In this document: positions 31,681-43,361 of the stretch, one piece after another
How positions within the stretch are numbered: position 1 is the stretch's first letter
Layout: every line of letters starts with the position of its first letter
Notes under the pieces: model-generated
Told to the model about the DNA's origin: nothing
Seen by the model: only the letters and a program-made list of their open reading frames with translations
Database searches by the model: none
Made by a program: the position numbers and the translations under genes
Assembly: GCA_036250195.1 (NCBI GenBank)
Contig: JAVHZZ010000011.1
Span: 59,400,919 to 59,464,918 of the forward strand
DNA from: Mixophyes australis
Lineage: Eukaryota; Chordata; Amphibia; Anura; Limnodynastidae
Length of the DNA: 64,000 bases
Direction: 5' to 3'

Positions 31681-32111
31681 GTGGGAGAGCAGTGCAGTCG
31701 GTAAGTTTGCATATGGTGCTTGGGTTATCTTGTCATAGGTCACTACTCCCCCTTTGGATTGTGTTGTCATCACGTGTGTTGGGTCCAGTGAATGGGACTC
31801 TGGGCCAGTATGTTTAAGGTTTTACTGGCGGTTAAAAGAGGGGTGTAGTCTTGCCGTTGGACAGATATTTCGCACCGGCCAATAGATAAGGTATGATCCT
31901 GGGTTGGTGGTACAATAGTCTGACCTTTCCACCGTTATTGGTTTTGTGTTTGCTGACTGCCCTGCGCTCGTCCGCCTTTCGGCCTCTTTAGTTTAAAATT
32001 AGTTATTTAATAAATAATATTTTATTCCAACGTTAATCTGGTGCCGTGTCTTTATTGGTTTTAGGTGGGGTATTATGGTAAACACTAAGAACTTCCATAC
32101 TGTGCATTTTA
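31681..32111 (+). repeat. Ngaro B2 repeat and right end
   Basis: This is a copy of B1 that ends the element. A spacer of 51 bp (31630-31680) ending TTGGTTTCTTTTAG separates it from A2. Confidence 0.88.
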
Positions 32112-32402
32112 AATGTTTGTTGCATTATTTGTTTTCATTATTTAAGATTTATTATTTATGATAATAAAGTATCGCTGGGTTAAGCAACAGTAAAATAGCC
32201 TCTTTATATATTGATAAATATATATTGTATAAAAAAACGCCCTTTAAGGATGGGCCATTTCTTATGGGCCAGTGCTATGTGCTTTCCCCCGGGGCTAAAG
32301 TCTGCCAGCCAGCCCCTACAAGCAAGGATACTCTTATTTGTTTTTTTGCAATGCTGTAGGACCAAGGATGTGCTTTGTTTTATTTTTATTTTATGGACAT
32401 GG
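32112..32402. other. Unassigned gap between Ngaro and ERV copy 2
   Basis: A+T-rich sequence with no ORF or terminal repeat that I can recognise. Confidence 0.5.
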
Positions 32403-33271
32403 TATTAAAATAATTTTATCGTTTTCAAATAAGCATTGACCAAGCGATTGTATTGTGTTTCCGAAGCACAAGCAATTTATTTAGCAAAAATCAATTTGTT
32501 TAGCAGTTCAATAAATAAGTACAATACAGCCAATACATGATACCTATTAAAGATGTTACATTAAAACAGGAAAGTATAAAACACCGAATACATTACATCT
32601 TCCTTATAGGTTTCACTTCAGGTTCAATGAATGCAGCCATGCGGTCACATTTTCCAGCTTCCAAGAGAGCTAACAAATGCCAACATGTTTGTATATACTG
32701 TACAGATTACAACTCTTAGTGAGGTCTTCATTGGTCCAGGCTTGATGGCATTCCAGTTCCTTGCAAGTTATAGGTCAGTTCATTTGATCCTTACAAAGGG
32801 TGAGGGGAACATCTCCCACCCTATTGTTCCCATGATTTGCCTCTGAATGACCAGTTCAAACTGACCCACATGAAAGTATTAAAGAGCATTAATCTCATAT
32901 TGCTTGTATCTTGCGATCGCTAGATGTGATCGCTATTCCGTCACCTACACCGGGTTAATGCTGGTGAAATAAGATTTAATATGAGACCAAACTCTTTATC
33001 TTTTAAAACACCTAAACCATAAAAACCTTTACTACAGTATTATATATAAATAAATATACAATAAAATACATTTTACTAATAAATGAATGTGGATTGGAAC
33101 CTTTAATAAATATGAAATGTATAAATAACCAAATGTTGTAGTGCCAGTGTGTGCGAATTTTACAGCGTGATAGCGCCATGCCCCATGCAGCGAGGCATGC
33201 TGAGTGCAATCGCACGATAAAACAATATTAACCAATATACTTTTCGTTCATCCAATTATACGACTTCGACA
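32403..33271 (-). repeat. ERV 3' LTR, copy 2
   Basis: The 869-bp LTR begins TGTCGAAGTCG on the minus strand, like the LTRs at 8103-8966 and 50529. No clear TSD flanks it. The purine-rich stretch next to it argues for a 3' LTR rather than a solo LTR. Confidence 0.75.
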
Positions 33272-34577
33272 GTTCTACCCTTTGATAGTATAATAAACTA
33301 TCACCTTAAAGATGTTATATGCAGGATCTCAGTACCACGTTTCATTGCTCTGTAATGTAAGTCCCCCTTGGTGTATGACCACGCTGTCTGTAGATCTAAA
33401 CAAGTTATCATAATAGAGAGTCTTAATTCTCAAAACAATTTTTTTCTTTTTCTATAGACCGTATGTATACCTCTGGAGCTTGAAGATAACCTTTTTATAT
33501 GCCCTTCGAGGGTACAATAAAACATGTAATGCATTACTTGGAATGGTACAGGGTACAATAGAACATGTATCAACAATACAGAATACTCTACTACAGTTCT
33601 TCATGTCTAACAGGTTCATTTGTCCAAAGCATGTCTTTTAGCTCAGACAACATTTATATAGTACGTGTTCATCAATAACATCATGCTATGTCTATCAATA
33701 ATGTCATATACAATCTCCTTCAGCTTGCGTTAGTATATACACTCTAATAATGTCATCAGTTCTTTTCATCAACACTTGTGGGCGGGCTATTGTCTGTTCG
33801 TTCTTCCCAGTCTCCCAATACTCAAGTCTCTTTGTACATGAAACAGTGGTCGGCTTGCTAAATATTGGGAGACTCCAGACTAAGCAACCTAGGTATCGTA
33901 CTTTTCCCCTAGTGACCTCCCACCCATAATTCGGGTACCTCAGGAATATTTAGTGGAAACAGAGCTAGTCCTACTAGATATGACCACTGAGGCACGTGAG
34001 AGTACATTCAGCACTTTATGGTCTACAACCTTACCCACCCAAGAATGATAATCATTCTCAAGGATGCCCGCTCAAGTCCTAATATTACTGGACTGGCATC
34101 GCTGGATGTACCTCTCTTCAGCTATGGGGTCACCGTACTTACAGACGTAATGCTACTCAGACAATAGCCCCTCGCAATTTCTCCAAGCTCCAAGGTTTCC
34201 AAATTTTCTTTTACCCCTGAATTGAATAGAGTAATTGGCTGGACCGATTGTGCTACTAACTTCTCCTTCATCCCCAATTCCTCAATATCATTACCTGAAC
34301 CAGCCTCTGTCACCTGTCAACAATTAAAAGAATTGACCGTCCTGAAAAGAGAATGAAATGAGAGAAACACAGAACAGGAAAAACTACAACTTCATGCTGG
34401 ACAATTGTCTTAGCCTTTGGCTCAGGTGCTACTAACTGCATTTGAGGCCTCCCAGAACAGACTCATGAGTGCACTTGGACCCTTCTCTGGGTAGTGACTC
34501 CTCTGCAGTGGGTGAAATGGGCACCAGCGTGTCTCTGCTACCCTTGAAGTCGTGATGCTGGTAGCCTACACCTGGTA
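33272..34577 (-). other. Unassigned stretch upstream of the 3' LTR
   Basis: An env gene would be expected here, but no signal peptide, furin site or transmembrane region can be read. One 63-codon minus-strand ORF (34313-34122) matches nothing I know. At 34685-34722 the 19-mer TGTTTTGAACGTTCTCGGTT-like unit is duplicated in tandem. Confidence 0.4.
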
Positions 34578-35271
34578 CCTGTCTGTCAAATAACCTGAGC
34601 CTAGGAAATTAGTGTTCCACAACTTACTCTCCCGGTCAAACATCCTGATAGTTAGTGTAACTTTTCAGGAAATAGTGTTTTGAACGTTCTCGGTTGCCAG
34701 TGTTTTGAACGTTCTCGGTTGCCGTCTCACTGTTTATCTTCCCTCTCAAGGTCTAAACCAGTCTCTCAGTTACGAACTTATCCCAAGAGGGGTCAAGAAC
34801 ATTTCAAAAGCCAACAGGTTAAGAGGCTGCCTATGAGTGATTTTGATAGCGGGGAAGGACTAGTGGCCAAAGCTATCAGCCACCTCAATCAAGTTTCAAC
34901 TCTCGTTCTATTCAATTCGTTCTACCTAGTACCATTACTTTATGTTCACACTGGTTTGTGGCTAATCGAAAGCATGTAATTTGTTACCACTACTCATACG
35001 TTATACATTAATTATCAATAACACGAATAACCCTATCACCTATTATAGCTCTAGGGCTATCTTATTGAATAAAAAAAGCTTTGAGTATGACAATACATTA
35101 GACACATTTCTATACACCTTTACCCAGACATATTTCATTGGTACACTAGTGTCTACCTGAGGATCCTGCATGGTGGTAATTGGATGACGTGGATTTGTTT
35201 TACCTGGAGAAAAACCCATCTGCAGATGGGATATGGCATGGCTCTATTGGTATCATTTTCCTGACATTCTC

Positions 35272-35484
35272 TTAATCAAGATAGGACGTTGCCGTCCTAC
35301 TAGCTTGAGAAGAAATGTCTGGTGCACCCCAATATGCTCTTACCAGCTTGCACATACCTTCTGTACCCATCTGAGCCAGGCCATGTGCTGCCTCCGCTAG
35401 GTCTGGAAGATACACTCTGGGAGCTACTGGTCTACCTTGTCCATCTCTCCAGGGTCCGCTAGACTCCTCACCACATCTCTTCAC
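35272..35484 (-). pseudogene. pol: Retroviral integrase zinc-binding (HHCC) remnant
   Basis: The 70-codon minus-strand stretch carries the integrase N-terminal pattern: GRPVAPRVYLPDLAEAAHG with the first His, AQMG where the second His is lost, LVRAYWGAPDISSQA, and a C-terminal end where the Cys pair has decayed (SYLD and stop). This N-terminal domain binds zinc and viral DNA ends. The catalytic core is absent. ERV copy 1 lacks the same segment by deletion. It is the only readable trace of pol in the family here. Confidence 0.75.
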
Positions 35485-36669
35485 CTTCCAGACAGTTTAT
35501 TCTTCAGGTAACACAAATCTTCATATATTAACCAATATGTGTATGCGTGCATGTGTGTGTGTTCACATTTTAAACAAAAACAATACAACAAAAAACAAAA
35601 CAAAACATAAATTTGTCAGCTGTCACATAAAACCCTGCTGTCTATTTGACAGCTATGTTCGCCCTGGAGTGACAGCCGTGTATGGTCGTGTGTGTAAGTG
35701 TGGACTTTACCAGCAGCTACTTCAGTTGGTAACTGTGTCACTGTGTAAAGTCCTCTATGTAGTGTCCTACTCATGTGCTGGTATTGCTATAAAAAAAGCA
35801 ATCTCCTAACCACCCATTGTGCATACATATAAAGGCATATATTTGTACAGGAGGCACAAAACACGAAAAAACAAAACAGATATGCAATCTATAAAACATG
35901 AATGGTATTTCCAAACAAAAAAATTCTGTTTAACATTAACAGCTTCTATACACATAACACCAAACCCCTGACTGTTTCTGTAACTCATGTCAATCTAGTG
36001 TGTATATCCCTTAGTTTGTCTTATGTAACAAAATATGTCTTAGCCACATTAATGAGACTGTGTCTATGTCTTTTCGTATCTCTATATAAGAGCAGAGAGA
36101 GAGAGAAAGATAGAGAGATACTACCATAGATGTTAAGAATGAGAAATAAGAAAGCAATGAATAATAGGAATACAAAGATTTGAATACAAGGGTTTGAAAA
36201 CAAACATACATGCAAAAAGGGAGATTTTACAGCAAAAATGACAGCTGGATTGGACTCTATGGGAAAATGGCTGTATTAATTCCACTAATCCCCTTAGCTA
36301 TTTGCTAAACTATGACCCCACCCCATACTTGACTAGGGGGTCTTACATCAACCGTGAAATCCAGTGTCGTCCGTCATTTGTTCATTAAGAACTCGGTATC
36401 ACATTAACTACATACCTTTGCAACGGACTTTCTGACTTATGACAGAGAAATGTAAAAAAAATTAACTCTTGGTGACTCATCTTGAGATACATAAAACAAT
36501 ATTTTGGAGCAAAGTATGTACATACTTTATTTTTGGATAATGATTCTCAGCCAAACAAATTATCATGAGTCACTGCAGCCTAAAACAAAGAGTGTTCCAA
36601 TGATCCATTGTTAATTAGTCTTTCAAGAGTAATTTTTCTATTTCTCTATCCCACCCCTTTAAACACTAA

Positions 36670-36844
36670 GGGCTAGATTTACTAAGTTGCGGGTTTGAAA
36701 AAGTGGGAATGTTGCCTATAGCAACCAATCAGATTCTAGCTGTCTTTTTGTAGAAAGTACTAAATAAATGAAAGCTAGAATCTTATTGGTTGCTATAGGC
36801 AACATCCCCACTTTTTTAAACCCGCAGCTTAGTAAATCTAGCAC
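36670..36844. mobile_element. Harbinger MITE with TAA target duplication
   Basis: A 175-bp palindromic element begins GGGCTAGATTTACTAAG and ends CTTAGTAAATCTAGCAC. It is flanked by TAA (36667-36669 and 36845-36847). The centre pairs GCCTATAGCAACCAATCAG with CTTATTGGTTGCTATAGGC. The paralogous site in ERV copy 1 (near 4768) has no insert. The end motif is the same as that of the Harbinger element at 17357-23175. Confidence 0.9.
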
Positions 36845-37062
36845 TAAGTCTATATTTCTTTTGTGTATCCTTATCTGTGAGAAGGAAAACAAGATAGTTA
36901 TCTTAAAACAGCAAACGAAACAAACATTTCCATTCTTTACCATCGGCCAGCGATCAGAAAAGCAAGCATGTGACAACATAAAACAAACAAGCAAAATCAA
37001 CAAAGATTACTTTAAATCAGTTTTTTTCTTTCTAAACCTGCCTGTTAATACTTACCACTGTT

Positions 37063-38475
37063 TTAATCTTTACCTTGCCTGGTTGTAGGACTACAGATAT
37101 AAACTGACTTTTTGAGTTGACTATAATTCTCCTTCAAAACATTTACTGCTGTGAGGTATGCAGATGCCTTTTGGAAAACCTCTGAGATTTGTGTGGGCCT
37201 TCCTTGTGGGTGTTTATGTGACCCTCCTCTAGGGTTGTGTTTTTCTTTCCTACAATCCTTCCTAATATGTCCTACTTCTCTGCAATTGTAACATCTCAAT
37301 ATTCTAGGTTTCCTGTTATGTGGGTCGTATGCTGGTGGTCGTGTGTGCAGTCCCTCTAGTGTTGGGATACTTACCATCATTACCCTATCACTTAGTGTCT
37401 CTTTCTGTTTATTTATACTTCTATCATGTCCTATAGCTGACTCCCTGAGAGCACTTACAGTGATTCCTTTCCAGTTTGGTAATGAAGTTTGCACCCTTCT
37501 TTTCAAGTTTTCCCTGAGGCCATCCATTAGAACTGTAACAGCAACCTCTCTGTAGTGTACATTATCCTTTATAGTCTGTTGCATTTTCACTGTCCTTTTG
37601 TTTGATAGTAAAAATTTTACTCCAGTCCACTATCGTAGGAAATTATATGGCCAACTGAGAAATTATGTGGTTAATATTTTCAAGGTTATTCCCCTTTGTT
37701 GAGGATCTATCCTCCTCCAACATACAAACCTTAATAAACTTTTGTATATCAGTATTGAGAGGAAGACAGGTCTTCAATAATACTCGCCAATCGTTATTAG
37801 TTGGCTCGTACATATTAACATAATATCTAATAAACTTCTGACATTTGGCCAAATCTTTTCTAGGATCAGGGAAATCAGACAAAATTGCTACATGTTTTAA
37901 GGGAACTTCACCATCTCTGTCCATCTCCCCATTGGGAACTGCTGTTGTGTGGACAGGATGTAAGCCTACCAAATCACTACATTCTGAACTAGTTGTTGGA
38001 ATTGCTGTTGCAGTACAATGGATGTCTCCCCCTGTGTTAACCTTCACATTATTCTCACCACTTTCAGTCGCTGCCCCTGCTGGTGGGATCGTTCCTTTTC
38101 TTTGTCCTGAAACATTACTTTTAACATTACTTAAAACAACATACAAGTTACTAGTTACAGTTTTTACATTTTTGGTATTGGCTGTACTTACCACCCCGAC
38201 CACATTTGTTGAGGGCGCGCCAGCGCTCAGTTCTCCACGCTTTGCAACGCATGCTTCCGGAACGCTTATTTCTGTTACGCTTACTTCCGCTGAGCACGCG
38301 CTTCCTTGCCACGTGTACCCTTCTTGTTGCCACAATTTTAAACAGCTATCATGTTCAATTCTTGTTTCTGTTGATTTAATCAACCTCACTTTATCTTTAA
38401 CATTATTTAACACCTCTGACTCGAAACTACCTATGTTTGGGAAAGGTTTCACACACTCCCGGGTCATCATGGAAG
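37063..38475 (-). pseudogene. gag: ERV gag, copy 2 (N-terminus lost)
   Basis: Blocks 38470-37643 and 37590-37063 align with gag copy 1, but the first about 50 residues are missing where the copy is truncated at 38475. The segment around 37600-37640 breaks the frame in the capsid. The C-terminal part has one CCHC knuckle (CYNCREVGHIRKDC) with all four zinc ligands. The linker is shorter than in copy 1. No start codon is original. Confidence 0.78.
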
Positions 38476-38690
38476 AATTTAATATTGTGTCTTATCCAGC
38501 CCATTAATGCTTTGGATCTAGGACAGGTGAGAAAGCTGGGTTATTCCAAAGAGAAACTATTTTATGGGGGTTGTCTAAACACAGATTCAATGATTGTAGA
38601 GAGTCCTTGAGGTCGTTCCAAAAAACGGTGTAAGCCTGGTTTTAGCATGCGTGTGGGCTAGATAGAATTTTTGGAGGCAAGTGAGGCCCG
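38476..38690. other. Unassigned flank
   Basis: Sequence beyond the truncated end of ERV copy 2; nothing recognisable. Confidence 0.4.
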
Positions 38691-38865
38691 GGGCTAAATT
38701 TACTAAGCTGCGGGTTTGAAAAAGTGGTGATGTTGCCTATAGCAACCAATCAGATTCTAGTTTTCATTTATTTAGTACTTTCTATAAAATGACAGCTAGA
38801 ATCTGATTGGTTGCTATAGGCAACATCCCCACTTTTTCAAACCTGCAGCTTAGTAAATCTAGCCC
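38691..38865. mobile_element. Second Harbinger MITE
   Basis: This 175-bp palindrome nearly matches the MITE at 36670-36844 (same ends and same central ATTGGTTGCTATAGGCAACA stem). A clean 3-bp TSD is not seen. It lies about 2 kb from its relative. Confidence 0.88.
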
Positions 38866-39191
38866 CCAGACTTCTGTTCCTTGAATGCCTGTATTCCGAA
38901 TTCTGGTCTTTCTGCAGGATGAAACAAAGCACATAACACTTCTGTACAGGTTTTTGAGGGAGCTAGATTAATCTTTATAAATTGTTTATAAATTATTATT
39001 ATTTTTTATTATTATCTTAATAGTAAAAGGTCTGCAGCACCGTACATGTTATTTAAATTAGTATACAATAAACAGACAGCAGATTTTTTTTAATTACAAC
39101 AACATTTGCCAAACCAATCCTGCAGTATAAGCCCATTGGTACTGCAATATTACCAAGTTCACACATTCAGCAGGATCTTGTGCTACATATA

Positions 39192-41542
39192 ATGGAGAGC
39201 AAAAATTTGGAGGATAAAGTAGGGAAAGATCAAGACCCACTTCCTCCTAATGCTGAAGCTGCTGCCACTAGTCATGACATAGACGATGAAATGCCATCAA
39301 CGTCGTCTTCCAAGCCCGATGCCCAATCTCCTAGTACAGGGCATGTAAAATCCAAAAAGCCCAAGTTCTCAAAAAAAAGCAAAAAGAGAAACTTAAAATC
39401 ATCCATATGTAGCTTATGTTAAGCTCAAATAAGCAGGGGTAAGGATCTTGCCCACCTAGGGATATCCTCCCTTATACGTCACCTGAATAACCTTCATAGT
39501 TCAGTGGTTAGTTCAGGAACTGGGGCTAGGACCGTCATCGGTACAGGGACACCTAAATCCCGTGATCCAGTTGGATACACATCAGCAACACCCTCCTCGT
39601 CAACTTCCTCCACGATCTCCATCAGATTCAGTTCTGCAGCCCAAGTCAGCAGCCAGACTGAGTCCTGTCCAATACGGGATTCATCCGAGGAATCCTGCAG
39701 CGGTACGCCTACTACTGCCACTGCTGCTGTTGCTGCTGTTAGTCGGTCATCTTCCCAGAGGGGAAGTCGTAAGACCGCTAAGTCTTTCACAAAACAATTG
39801 ACCGTCCAACAGTCGTTTGCCATGACCACAAAATACGATAGTAGTCACCCTATTGCAAAGCGTATAACTGCGGCTGTAACTGCAATGTTGGTGTTAGACG
39901 TGCGCCCGGTGTCCGCCATCAGTTGAGTGGGATTTAGAGGGTTGATGGAGGTATTGTGTCCCCGGTACCAAATCCCGTCGAGATTCCACTTCACTAGGCA
40001 GGCGATACCAAAAATGTACAGAGAAGTACGATCAAGTGTCCTCAGTGCTCTGAAAAATGCGGTTGTACCCACTGTCCAATTAACCACGGACATGTGGACA
40101 AGTGGTTCTCGGCAAACGAAGGACTATATGGCTGTGACAGCCCACTGGGTAGATGCATCGCCTTCCGCAGCAACAGCAACAGCTGCATCAGTAGCAGCAT
40201 CTACAAAATGGCTGCTCGTGCAAAGGCAGGCAACATTGTGTATTACAGGCTTTAATAAGAGGCACAACGCTGACAACATATTAGAGAAACTGAGGGAAAT
40301 TATCTCGCAGTGGCTTACCCCACTTAGACTCTCCTGGGGATTTGTGGTGTCAGACAATGCCAGTAACATTGTGCGGGCATTAAATATGGGCAATTTCTAG
40401 CACGTCCCATGTTTTGCACACACCATTAATTTGGTGGTGCAGCATTACCTCAAAAGTGACAGGGGTGTGCAGGAGATGCTTGTGGTGGCGCGCAAAATTG
40501 CTGGACACTTTTGGCATTCAGCCAGTGCCTACCGCAGACTAGAGGCACATCAAAAAAGCATGAACCTGCCCTGCCATCACCTCAAACAAGAGGTTGTGAC
40601 ACGCTGGAACTCCACCCTGTATATGCTGCATTGGATGGAGGAGCAGCAAAAGGCCATTCAGGCCTACACAGCCACCTACAACATAGGCAAAGGAGTGGGG
40701 ATGCGCCTCAGTCAAGCGCAGTGGAGACTGATTTCCGTGTTGTGCAAGGTTCTCCAACCGTTTGAACTTGCCACACGAGAAGTCAGTTCATTCCCCTGAT
40801 CAGGCTGTTGCAGAAGCAGCTGGAGAAAGTGAGGGAGGAGCTGGTAAACCATTGCGATTACACCAAGCATGTAGCTCTTGTAGATGTAGCGCTTCGTATG
40901 CTTTGCCAGGATCCCAGGGTGGTCACTCTTTTAGAGTCAGAGGAATACATTCTGGCCACCGTGCTCGATCCTCAGTTTAAAGCGTATGTTGTGTCTCTGT
41001 TTCCGGCGGACACAAGTCTACAGTGGTGCAAAGACCTTCTGGTCAGGAGATTGTCCTCTGATGAGGACCGTGACATGCCAACAGCTCCACCCTCATTTTC
41101 TTCCACATCTATGGCTGCGAGGAAAAAGCTCAGTTTTCCTAAAAGAGCCGCTGGCGGGAATGCTGATAACATCTGGTCCGGACTGAAGGACCTGCCAACC
41201 ATTGCAGACATGTCTACTGTCGCTGCATTGGATGCTGTCACAATGGAAAAAATGGTGGAGGATTATTTTGCTGACACCATCCAAATAGACATGTCAGACA
41301 GTCCATATTGTTACTGGCAGAAAAAAAAGGCAGTTTGGAAGCCCCTGTACAAACTGGCTCTTTTTTACCTGAGTTGTCCCCCCTCCAGTGTGTACTCGGA
41401 AAGAGTTTTTAGTGCAGCGGGGAACCTGGTCAGTGAGCGGAGAAGGAGGTTGCTTCCTCACAACGTTGAAAAAATGATGTTTATAAAAATGAATAATCAA
41501 TTCCTCAATGAAGTACAGCACTGCCCTCCAGATAGTACATAG
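39192..41542 (+). pseudogene. hAT transposase with BED zinc finger
   Basis: Order along the reading: a Ser-rich leader; a BED finger remnant split by a TAA at 39420 (SSICSLC / AQISRGKDL / SLIRHLNNLH); a Ser/Thr/Ala-rich linker; DMWTSGSRQTKDYMAVTAHW; VVSDNASNIV; CFAHTINLVVQ; VVTRWNSTLYML; and the C-terminal hAT dimerisation domain with SVYSERVFSAAGNLVSERR. In-frame stops occur near 39420, 39925 and 40398, and a frameshift near 40797. The intact enzyme would cut and paste the element and leave 8-bp duplications. Confidence 0.88.
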
Positions 41543-42035
41543 GGACCTGTGGTTGTGGAGTCCAGCGGGGACGAATTGATAATGTGTGAGGAGGAGGAGT
41601 ACACACTGTAGGGGGATGGAAATCAGAGGTTGAGGATGAGGACGACATCTTTCCTCAGTAGAGCCTGTTTAGTTTGTACAGGGAGAGATGAATTGTTTTT
41701 TTGGTGTGGGGGCCCAAACAAACCAATCATTTCAGCCACAGTTGTTTGGTAGGCCCTGTCGCTGAAATGATTGGTTTGTTAAAGTGTGCATGTCCTATTT
41801 CAACAACATAAGGGTGGGTGGGAGGGCCCAAGGACAATTCCATCTTGCAACTATTTTTTTGGCATTATGTGACCATTCAACAGTCGTTTGCCAAGTTCAA
41901 AAAGTAAAAGAAAATGTCAACAAATTCAAAAAATTTAATCAAAAGTTAAATGCCCTGTCATTATTTAAAACAAGAGGGTTTGACGTGATAGAATTAGTGT
42001 AGTGTTAATATGTTATAAACACTACACTTGGAACT

Positions 42036-43070
42036 TGGAGGAGGTATTGTGGCCCCGCTATCAAATTTAGTACCGGGGCCACCCCACTACGCAGTCCAGA
42101 TTCTTGTTTGGTGGAATTCTGACCAGTTGAGGGTGTAACTATTTATTATATTGTGGCCCCGGTATCAAATTTAGTACCGGGGCTACCCCACTACGCAGTC
42201 CAGATTTTTTTGGGGGGGAATTCAGAGCCGTGGAGTGTTTTTTATTAATTATATTGTGGTGACCCACTCCTCTACGCAGTCCAGGTACATTTTTTGGTGC
42301 GATTAAGACAAGTTGATGGTTTTCTTATTATATTGTGGTGACCCACTCCTCTACGCAGTCCAGATACATTTATTGGTGCGAATCATACAAGTTCAGGGTT
42401 TTTAATTTATATTGTGGTGACCACTCCTCTACGCAGTCCAGGTACATTATTCGGTGCGATTCATACCAGTTGATGGTTTTCTTATTATATTGTGGTGACC
42501 ACTCCTCTACGCAGTCCAGATACATTTATTGGTGCGAATCATACAAGTTCAGGGTTTTTAATTTATATTGTGGTGACCACTCCTCTACGCAGTCCAGGTA
42601 CATTATTCGGTGCGATTTATACCAGTTGATGGTTTTCTTATTATATTGTGGTGACCCACTCCTCTACGCAGTCCAGATACATTTATTGGTGCGAATCATA
42701 CAAGTTCAGGGTTTTTAAATTATATTGTGATGACCCACTCCTCTACGCAGCCCAGGTACATTTTTTGGTGCGATTAAGACCAGTTGATGGTTTTCTTATT
42801 ATATTGTAGTGACCCACTCCTCTACGCAGTCCAGGTACATTTTTTGGTGCGATTAAGACCAGTTGATGGTTTTCTTATTATATTGTGATGACCCACTCCT
42901 CTACGCAGCCCAGGTACATTTTTTGGTGCGATTAAGACCAGTTGATGGTTTTCTTATTATATTGTAGTGACCCACTCCTCTACGCAGTCCAGGTACATTT
43001 TTTGGTGCGATTAAGACCAGTTGATGGTTTTCTTATTATATTGTGGGGACCACTCCACTACGCAGTCCAG
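42036..43070. repeat. Minisatellite of about 78 bp, 13 units, part dimeric
   Basis: Units share CTCCTCTACGCAGTCCAG. Two variants alternate between about 42335 and 42720: one with GATACATTTATTGGTGCGAA and one with GGTACATTATTCGGTGCGAT. They form a roughly 157-bp AB dimer repeated about three times. Later units are all of the second type. The ORF 42335-42718 is a translation of the array, not a gene. Confidence 0.9.
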
Positions 43071-43361
43071 AAAGATACCTCGTTGCAACGTTTTGGACTA
43101 ATAACTATATTGTGAGGTGTTCAGAATACACTGTAAATTAGTGGAAATGCTTGTTATTGAATGTTATTGAGGTTAATAATAGCGTAGGAGTGAAAATAAG
43201 CCCAAAAACTTGATTTTTGAACTTTTTATGCTTTTTTCAAAAAAAATCTGAATCCAAAACCTTAAATCCGAACCAAAACCTTTCGGCAGGTGTTTTGCGA
43301 AACAAATCCGAATCCAAAACACAAAACACGAGACACCAAAAGTCGCCGGTGCACATCCCTA

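Larger units (their letters stand above)
23861..32111 (+). mobile_element. Ngaro (DIRS-group) tyrosine-recombinase retrotransposon
   Basis: The element has the split direct repeats of Ngaro: A1 (23861-24025), coding region, B1 (31032-31462), A2 (31463-31629), B2 (31681-32111). Coding parts in order are a gag-like ORF with zinc fingers, reverse transcriptase, RNase H, tyrosine recombinase and an SGNH-hydrolase ORF. Several frameshifts and a solo LTR inserted in RNase H make this copy inactive. Ngaro elements integrate as circles through the recombinase, so no TSD is expected, and none is seen. Confidence 0.92.
32403..38475 (-). mobile_element. ERV copy 2: truncated, with 3' LTR
   Basis: On the minus strand this block has a gag lacking its N-terminus (38470-37063), the shared non-coding interior, an integrase remnant (35484-35272), a stretch matching the 5' part of the PLE at 2540-2640 (34578-34680), about 1.3 kb of unassigned sequence, and the LTR (33271-32403). 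A purine-rich stretch (CAAAGGGTAGAA on the minus strand, about 33273-33285) sits just upstream of the LTR, as expected for a polypurine tract. The 5' LTR and leader are missing. A Harbinger MITE (36670-36844) is inserted in it. Confidence 0.72.
39180..43361 (+). mobile_element. hAT transposon (BED/Ac type), decayed, left end missing
   Basis: A transposase pseudogene (39192-41542) is followed by a stem-loop (41717-41780) and a long minisatellite (42036-43070). The right end is the complement of TAGGGATGTGCACCGGCGAC, ending at 43361. The next 8 bp (GTTTCAAT) have no matching partner upstream, and no left terminal repeat is found between 38866 and 39180, so the left end appears lost. The end motif is related to that of the nested element at 20210. 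Confidence 0.8.

Noticed and set aside
30918..31773. Two minus-strand ORFs sharing the same N-terminal peptide
   Set aside because: They are antisense readings of the Ngaro B1 and B2 repeats.
33272..34577. Retroviral env gene
   Set aside because: The position before the 3' LTR fits, but no signal peptide, cleavage site, fusion peptide or membrane anchor could be read.
42335..42718. A 127-codon ORF with strongly repeated peptide (CGDHSSTQSRYI...)
   Set aside because: It translates the 78-bp minisatellite, and the repeat length is close to a multiple of three only in this stretch.
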